A DNA stretch of 64,000 nt from Symsagittifera roscoffensis (Eukaryota > Xenacoelomorpha > Acoela > Convolutidae), in NCBI RefSeq assembly GCF_963678635.1, contig NC_087066.1, forward strand, positions 37,891,755-37,955,754, given 5' to 3'. Under the pieces are notes generated by a model. It saw only the letters and a program-made list of their open reading frames with translations. It searched no databases and was not told where the DNA came from. How positions within the stretch are numbered: position 1 is the stretch's first letter; every line of letters starts with the position of its first letter. The position numbers and the translations under genes were made by a program. Of the stretch, positions 59,101 to 64,000 are shown piece after piece.

Positions 59101-61220
59101 GCGTCCGCAAACTCAGATCTTTCGAAAAAAAACCATAATATTTACAAGATTTGAACTCCAATTTGATAATGCAAAACGGCATGAGTCGTGAAAAAGACCT
59201 TCGCTCAGGAAAATTACTCGATCTGAAATGTGGAGAAATAATACAAATAGGCTATCCTTCGAAAGGCTTGCCAAGGCTTTCTGAACGCACCTCTGCATTT
59301 CTCAGGAATCCCAATTATAATAAATTAAGCCGGAAATCGGATACTTACAGATAGCCAATCAAGTCCAGATACTTTTGCGTCCGCTCGACTCCAGATTTTT
59401 TGAGACTTTCATTGATTTGTTCCCCTAATGTGTTTCCTGTATCGATGCTACGTGTTCCATACCATAGCACCTTCAGGCCAGAAATAACGCGGTTGAAAAA
59501 ACCTCGAAAAGTAAACTTGCCTTTCGTCGTAAGTCTCCCGTTGGAAAGTTGAATTGCTGCAACATAAAGAGAAGTTTGTACAACGACTGAACGATTGTGC
59601 AGTTTTGTAGTTCAATATTTAAAATTTCAAATTTAAAACTCCAGCTGAGTTGGTTATGTTCTATCACAACTAGGGAAGGATTTTTTGTAGCTCTTAGTTA
59701 AAAAGTCGAAATTTGTCTGAAGAAAAAAAAACCCACCCCGAGCACAAATATTAAGTTACTTTCGTATCGAAAGTCGGAACAACAAGACTGCTCGTATCAG
59801 GGCGAAGCCCTGAATGTTCCGACTGCCTTTTAAAGCTTTATAGAGCAGTAATGACATTAAAAAATTAAATGTAGAAAAAAATTTTTTTCTAATATTTGAT
59901 TTTTTTAAAATAAAACTCATCCCCCCACACGCCATATAAAGTACAGAAGGATAGATTTTCTCCTTGTAACAAATCAATTATGGCAAATAAGCTTCTTTCA
60001 ACTAATTTGGAACAATTTTAAGACAGACTAACTCTCCGCTTACGCGTTAATAGCGCGAAATATATCGCGCGTTAATTGTCCCAAATTGGTCAAAATGGCA
60101 CTCTTTAAACCCCCATAACTTTACAAAAATTGATCACAGTAAAATGTTTTTCAAATTTAAGCTCAGGGTAACAATACCTTTTGAATGATTTGAATGATTT
60201 TTTGTTAAAATTAGTTAATTAAAAAGTCAAAATTGTCTTGAAGAACAAAACCACCCTGAGGACAAATATTCCGTTTCTTTCGTTACGAAAGTCGGAACAA
60301 TTATACATAATAATCAGTGTTTGCTGTTAAATTTTGCTGGTACTTAAAGCGGTAAGCTCGGTTACTTCACTTGTTGCTAGTTACCCTCAAGAATTTTTGA
60401 CGCACTGAACCACAAAAAGGCTTCCACTTTGCTACTTATTTACAATTTTCGTTTTTGGTCTACCAACACGCAAACTTTTCACCCAAGCCTTTCACCCAAA
60501 AGAATGCATCTTTTTAGTCCCAACCTTTCAAAAGTATACTAAAATGTTTTTTTTTGGTAAAAATGAAAGCACTACTGTATAGAATTTCCCCTTTGCGATA
60601 ACCGTAGGACCCTAGATCTATATTTTTATACCTCCTTACTCCCCTCCCGGGCGAAAGTTTTTTTGTTGATTAGATAATCGAGGAACGCCTGAAAAAAAAA
60701 ATACATTTTTGAGTGTTTGGGCAACTAAGTGGTCAGAGCTATCATGCTATATACTACTTATATTGAACAGGGCTTAATTTTTTAAGCTTTTAAATCGTAC
60801 GAAAAGATCCATATGCGATCTTCGCTAACCTGTCGCATTGATTTTGATTTGACTCCACACGTTTTTCTTCCTCGTTTTGAAAACAAAATTTCGAAATCGC
60901 GAAACTTGTCTCGGTGCCAGGTTTAAAGCACAATCTTTTGCACTACGACACATGCTGGGGTCAACATAGGCGCCCATGCGAAGTATTCGAACTCTTCTTT
61001 TGAAAATTTTCTTTTGATTGATGTTATTGGCGTTTTTATAGGTAGAATTTTCATTTTCTTCCGTTTTCGGTGCCTTCTGTTGAGGCAAATTTTGAGCTGA
61101 GTAATCATTTTCCACAGTGTGTTGAAATGATTTAAATCTTCCTTCTCTGGTAAATGCAGCAATGGCAGCGACCAGTATTAGTCCGACACCTGTGACAAGC
61201 ACAAAGTGTATATGTTTCAT
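49977..61220 (-). CDS. Secreted or signal-anchored repeat protein, 1047 residues
   Basis: Exons 61220-60830, 59556-59349, 53357-50971 and 50134-49977 join at phases 1, 2 and 1 and sum to 3144 bases (1048 codons with stop). The N-terminus has a hydrophobic segment, HFVLVTGVGLILVAAIAAF, a signal peptide or signal anchor. Residues to about 365 form a basic globular-looking region with several dibasic sites. Residues about 366-805 are 22 tandem 20-residue repeats of the type SPINSANPSKKAKVASQGKP, then a Pro/Gln/Asn-rich linker with N-A-K-P motifs, and a short C-terminal domain with WNHVKYWRYGIETRCG and AFIACNMAPDA. No family is recognised. The lysine/proline/serine-rich repeats suit an extracellular matrix, adhesive or mineral-binding protein; that is inference only. 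Confidence 0.88.
50210..50490. mobile_element. Truncated hAT-like MITE with G21 run
   Basis: Shares AGGTCGATCGAATTGATT, AAGACCCTATATTGACCAAG and TTTTCTGCGCC with the copy at 15059-15318. Its left end is replaced by a run of 21 G (50231-50251). It lies in intron 3 of the repeat-protein gene. Confidence 0.6.
50491..50970. other. Intron 3 remainder
   Basis: AT-rich intron sequence, nothing recognised. The frame of the repeat exon continues open into it to 50897 but the GTAAGT at 50970-50965 is the better end. Confidence 0.4.
50971..53357 (-). CDS. Repeat-protein exon 3 (2.4 kb)
   Basis: Acceptor AATATTTTAG, donor GGC GGC C|GTAAGT. Begins KITSLDAINKYLTEGRES, continues VLWRILSVLGRQNRRN and carries all 22 repeats. 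The upstream part before the first internal Met is needed to keep phase with exon 2. Confidence 0.9.
51541..52860 (-). repeat. 22 x 60-bp coding minisatellite with higher-order periods
   Basis: Exactly 60 bases per unit for 22 units with no indel. Unit types differ at fixed codons (KKAKV/QAKI/ASQRK/ASPGK). From 51661 to 52200 three 180-bp blocks repeat; from 52201 to 52680 two 240-bp blocks repeat. Array edges (units 1 and 22) are the most diverged, as expected when unequal exchange homogenises the centre. Confidence 0.95.
54655..54890 (+). repeat. Module copy 1 (partial)
   Basis: GTTTCAGGTTTTGGTTATAA through TATTATGCGGTTATAG matches 57585-57845 in the same orientation. It lacks the exon-like core. 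Confidence 0.6.
54897..55403 (+). mobile_element. Near-complete Helentron-like copy
   Basis: From TTTCGACTTTCGTAAC to GCTTCGGCCTGATACGAGCA. It abuts module copy 1 on one side. Confidence 0.75.
55545..56345 (-). repeat. Module copy 2, inverted, with decayed exon-like core
   Basis: Matches 57000-57850 in reverse over most of its length. Relative to the others its core lies on the plus strand: TTTTTTGCTTTCAG at 56040, then REHTSRFSIYKTTSKID, interrupted by stops. Together copies 2 and 3 form an inverted pair with arms of about 750 bases. Confidence 0.65.
57000..57870 (+). repeat. Module copy 3, with intact exon-like core
   Basis: The longest and best-preserved copy. Blocks shared with the others include CTATAGCAGTGACTGTGC, GTTCTAGGACC, CTGCATCATCAATTTxTGATG, GTTCTCTGAAAGCAAAAC and AGTGGTTAAAACCTAATTTT. 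Confidence 0.65.
57117..57334 (-). CDS. Exon-like open frame in module copy 3
   Basis: TTTTGCTTTCAG| at 57335, 218 open bases, then TTT AAA G|GTTAAT. Reads EHDSKFSIYKTASKIDDAEV, LNLESSTLQSKSSTISLSD, SFISSRVRKKYNLKKFKS. It enters in phase 2 and leaves in phase 1. Entry phase fits after exon 2 of the repeat-protein gene but exit does not fit exon 3, so it is not a simple cassette exon of that gene. Ser-rich; family unknown. Confidence 0.4.
58125..58620 (+). repeat. Module copy 4, decayed core
   Basis: Same orientation as copy 3. On the minus strand the core reads ENTRSRVSILNTTSQIDDAE after TTTTGCATTCAG, then a stop (near 58330). Confidence 0.6.
58708..59000. mobile_element. hAT-like MITE copy, right end unclear
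   Basis: Left end CAGGGGCGGGTCTAGG, then CTCGAGGAGGGGCGG, AGTTTTCTGCGCCACG, AAACAGGCCAAAAAAGGCG and GCGCGCGCTTCCCCCTC, as at 15059-15318. The right terminal repeat was not found. Confidence 0.65.
59349..59556 (-). CDS. Repeat-protein exon 2
   Basis: Acceptor TTTATGTTGCAG, donor TAT CT|GTAAGT, phases 1 in and 2 out. Encodes KFTFRGFFNRVISGLKVLWY, then an acidic/basic helix-prone stretch (NESLKKSGVERTQKYLD). Confidence 0.85.
59698..59782 (-). mobile_element. 5' terminal fragment of a Helentron-like copy
   Basis: Contains AAACCCACCCCGAGCACAAA and CGTATCGAAAGTCGGAACAA, then passes without spacer into the 3' end of the next copy. Lies in intron 1 of the repeat-protein gene. Confidence 0.7.
59781..60302 (-). 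mobile_element. Complete Helentron-like copy in tandem with a fragment
   Basis: Runs from AAGACTGCTCGTATCAGG (3' hairpin GGGCGAAGCCCT) to TTACGAAAGTCGGAACAA, in the same orientation as the fragment before it. Core blocks as in the reference copy. Confidence 0.8.
60303..60829. other. Intron 1 remainder, nothing recognised
   Basis: AT-rich intronic sequence next to exon 1 of the repeat-protein gene. Confidence 0.4.
60830..61220 (-). CDS. Repeat-protein exon 1
   Basis: Starts MKHIHFVLVTGVGLILVA at 61220, the only Met before the hydrophobic segment. Contains YVDPSMCRSAKDCALN and ends ACA G|GTTAGC. Rich in Lys/Arg/Asn after the hydrophobic segment. Confidence 0.88.
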
Positions 61221-61285
61221 CTACCCAAACTATACCAATGCCTGACAGGTAGTAAATAACGCCAAATCATTTGAACATTTGTTAT

Positions 61286-61456
61286 TCAAAACGAACACTT
61301 TTTAACTTTTGAATCTGGCTTTTGTAAATTGCAACAATGAACAGTAGTTGAGTTGTGTCGGCTGGAATTCCGAGTCACCGATTGTTCACTTCTCGGTATA
61401 ACATCGAAAGTGAAGTCACAGTTGTTGCTTTCCACGCAGTTGCCATCCAGCGGGAA
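61286..61456 (-). other. Cys-containing open frame upstream of the repeat gene
   Basis: Open for 56 codons between stops: LDGNCVESNNCDFTFDVI, then SRHNSTTVHCCNLQK, ending KVKKCSF and TGA. Composition is higher in GC and Cys than the flanks. No acceptor fits, so it may be the last exon of a neighbouring gene or chance. Confidence 0.3.
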
Positions 61457-61459
61457 TCA

Positions 61460-64000
61460 GCAAATGACTTTTTCTGACTTCCAACTAAATTTAAAAAACA
61501 CTCATTTTCCAAAACTGTTTTTACTTAAAAAAACTTGTTTGTTCTCATTTTTCCTGAATACCTTTTTTTAATCCGAAACTATTTTGTTAGTGCTCATAAC
61601 GATTCCTCAAATACTTGTGTAACTCCGTTTGTGTAACAAAATTTGATTTTGTTCACAAAATAGCTTTTAGAAATGGTTTAATTGTCTCAAAAATGATTTA
61701 AAAAACTTTGAGGCCATTTTAAAGTTATTGTTTCAGAAACTATAATTACTGTTTTCAAAAACCAACTGCCGATGTTTCTTTATGCCTATGCTTAGACCAA
61801 AATCAAAAAATGTATTTGAAAATTACTCTGACTATCAAAAAAACTAAAAAAGTTTGTTGTGAATAGCATTTTTTGATAATTGTATGCCGTGGTATGATTA
61901 ACATTTTCGCTCTACCCGGAAGTCATCCTGGAGTATGCAGTCGGTTTTTGTGTTTAAACTCAGTTAAATTAAAAATCCGGCCAAATAATTTTGATTAAAA
62001 AGATGACGCAATGACTAAACAAAAACGCTAAAAAATACAAAACAATTTTTTAACAAACGGATGATCATTCGTACAAACCATAGTCCTGAAATAAATCAAA
62101 CAGAGCCCTCTATAAAAAAACTTGCAGTTAACTAAAAAAAAGAACATACAAAGGTACTGAAAAAAACTATTGACGTTAATACTTAGTTCAGTAATCAAAT
62201 CAGATGACAACCGTAAGACTTAGGACTTGTCAAAAAAATTCAGTTTCAATTTTAACCTGAAATTTTTTTCATTTTCTATCAAGTTTCGTTTTTTTTTCAG
62301 ATGAATTGTTTCGAATTAATTTTTTATGTTTTTTGATAGACATTAAATCAGTATATGTAATCAGCTGCGGACCTCGGCCAGCAAAAAGAAGGGTCAAAAC
62401 CTTATAGATAAGCAATCAAGCGCTAAGCAGCAACTAAAACAATTTTAAAAAATAACGAAAAGAAAAACTATAAAACAAACAGAAAAAATTAAACATTTTA
62501 TTTTGAAAAAAGTTATTAAGTCCCCCTCACATTGAAAAACGCACACAAAATTTTTTTTTTCTGCTTGTCAAGCAGAGCAAGTAAAGGCATTAAGCCGATA
62601 TAACTTAGGCCGAAACTTATTAAGCCGAAAAAAAAACAGACCTAAAAAATAAAAATGAAAAACAAAAAATCGAATTGGTAAACTTACAATCTTCTTTTAA
62701 AACTTTTTTTAACTGGACAGATTTTGGAAATGCAAGCAAGCACAACATATGTCTAAAGCACTAAGATTGTTGCTAAAAAAGACTTTCAGGAATTGAGTCC
62801 AGCTAAACAAAAGTTCGTTTAACAATGTTTTTTACGCGAAAAACGTCGAGTACCCGATGTCATACCCTTTTGTATCGCATGGATAATTAGCAGTAGAATG
62901 AAACTTGCGATGAGGAAACCAAGCTGAAAACTTTTGAGAAGAACAAAATAATTATTTCATGGAAATTTTTTTCAAGTTCCCGTGAAACTACTTCAAACAA
63001 CATTTGCATTTGAAACTTCAATGAAAATTGCTTCCAGATCAGGAAAAATCCGTGATGCAGCAACTAAACCGATAGTCTTGAGTGGATACAAACTGAGCAG
63101 AAAAAGTTTGTAACTACAAATTTTCAAGTGCCCTCTGCAACTACATTGAACAACTTATATTACAATTCAAATGACAGTTGCTTACAGTACAAGCAAAATC
63201 CGTGATGAGGCAACTAAGCCAATAAATTTTAAGCAGACAAACGAAAGTCCTACACTTCATTTTTTGCCAAAAAAAGTTCAATCGCATACATACTGGTCCG
63301 ACCTGATCTTAAAAATTCATGTTAGAAAAATTGTCTGTTTTTTTATCCAGTTTTCGTAGTAATTTCCTTGACTCGAAATTACTGATTGTTTTCCTTCAAT
63401 TACATGTCTCAACAAATTAAATGTTGTGGGAAACAGTTTTGGTTTGTCATTGACTGCTTTCATACTTTCTCTTTAATCAGAATTTGTTTGATATATATTT
63501 TTTTGAAAATGCATCGAAATGAGTTTGTGGCATGAAACATTGTCTTCTTAACTTTTTAAGTTGAACCTAATTTGGAACAAAAGTCCGGCAAAAGTTTTTT
63601 GATGAAAAAAATTGGCGCAATAATTAAACAAAATTTTGAAAAATACAAAACAATTTTAACTAGAAAATGACCATTTGTGTAAGGCTGACAAAAGAAAATC
63701 AAACTGAGCCCTCAAAATTATAAAATTTGCAGCTTTACCAGAAAACTAGAAATAAACACAAATATTTTATTTTATTGTTTTTGATTTTTATTATATTAGC
63801 GCATAGTGCATTCATGATGCGTTTCTTCTTCATTTTATTGTTTTCGATTAATTTAGAACTAAAGAGCATAAGGATTTTTATGAATTTCAAGCAAAAACTA
63901 AGTTTAAAACTAATGACAACTTGTAATTAATTCATAGTGTGAAGGCTCCAGTTATTTTTGGATTTAAATCTAACTGCTTGTTAATGTCTCAATTTATTGC
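61460..64000. other. AT-rich DNA, nothing recognised
   Basis: Only short frames without motifs or splice context (for example 61353-61571, 63171-63359 and 63727-63930). Near-duplicate phrases AACAAAATTTTGAAAAATAC and AACGCTAAAAAATACAAAAC around 62020 and 63630, with CAAACxGAGCCCTC nearby in both, suggest an old 1.6-kb-spaced duplication. Confidence 0.4.

Larger units (their letters stand above)
53358..59348. other. Intron 2 of the repeat-protein gene (6 kb)
   Basis: Holds, in order, AT-rich DNA (53358-54650), repeats of the exon-like module, a Helentron-like copy and a hAT-like MITE, each listed separately. A small inverted pair (CCACGGTTCT near 54023, GCGTGGTTCTG near 54098) is also present. 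Confidence 0.6.

Overview
The window looks like nuclear DNA of an invertebrate animal. It is AT-rich, its genes are split by GT-AG introns of 0.2-7 kb, one gene is an animal-type alkaline phosphatase, and the space between exons is packed with eukaryotic transposon relics (Ty3/gypsy, Ty1/copia, a LINE, a MULE with a FLYWCH finger, hAT-like and Tc1/mariner-like MITEs, a Helentron-like short element, a tRNA-derived SINE). The species cannot be named from the sequence. Everything here was read by eye; no search was run.

Two genes can be assembled end to end because all splice phases match and the summed exons are an exact multiple of three. (1) An alkaline phosphatase on the + strand (22927-34213, 5 exons, 529 residues) has a signal peptide, all the expected metal and nucleophile motifs, and a hydrophobic GPI-type tail. 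Its introns carry a broken copia element, two hAT-like MITEs and two copies of the Helentron-like repeat. (2) A secreted or signal-anchored protein of unknown family on the - strand (61220-49977, 4 exons, 1047 residues) carries 22 tandem 20-residue Lys/Pro/Ser/Asn-rich repeats. A third short gene, a 114-residue single-pass membrane protein, joins two exons at 16001-14740 (-). Further - strand exons with clear acceptors and stops lie at 3063-2586, 11739-11611, 17555-17371, 49814-49669, 48615-48532 and 47994-47865; their upstream parts were not found.

Layout: 0.3-2 kb gypsy relic; 2.6-3.1 kb small gene end; 4.3-6.9 kb three tandem copies of an 870-bp unit; 7-13 kb dispersed repeats and a 1-kb TIR element; 14-18.6 kb - strand exons, SINE, MITE and foldback element; 20-22 kb palindromic MITEs; 22.9-34.2 kb alkaline phosphatase; 35.7-39.1 kb two diverged repeat arrays; 41.7-42.2 kb MULE relic; 42.7-44.5 kb Helentron-like copies; 46.2-47.7 kb LINE; 47.9-61.2 kb the repeat-protein gene and candidate extra terminal exons, its largest intron holding several copies of a segment with an exon-like core; 61.5-64 kb AT-rich DNA with nothing recognised.

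The genes do not form a pathway. The most unusual items are the 60-bp repeat gene with two nested higher-order periods, the dispersed exon-like module inside its intron, and the Helentron-like family with asymmetric terminal inverted repeats.
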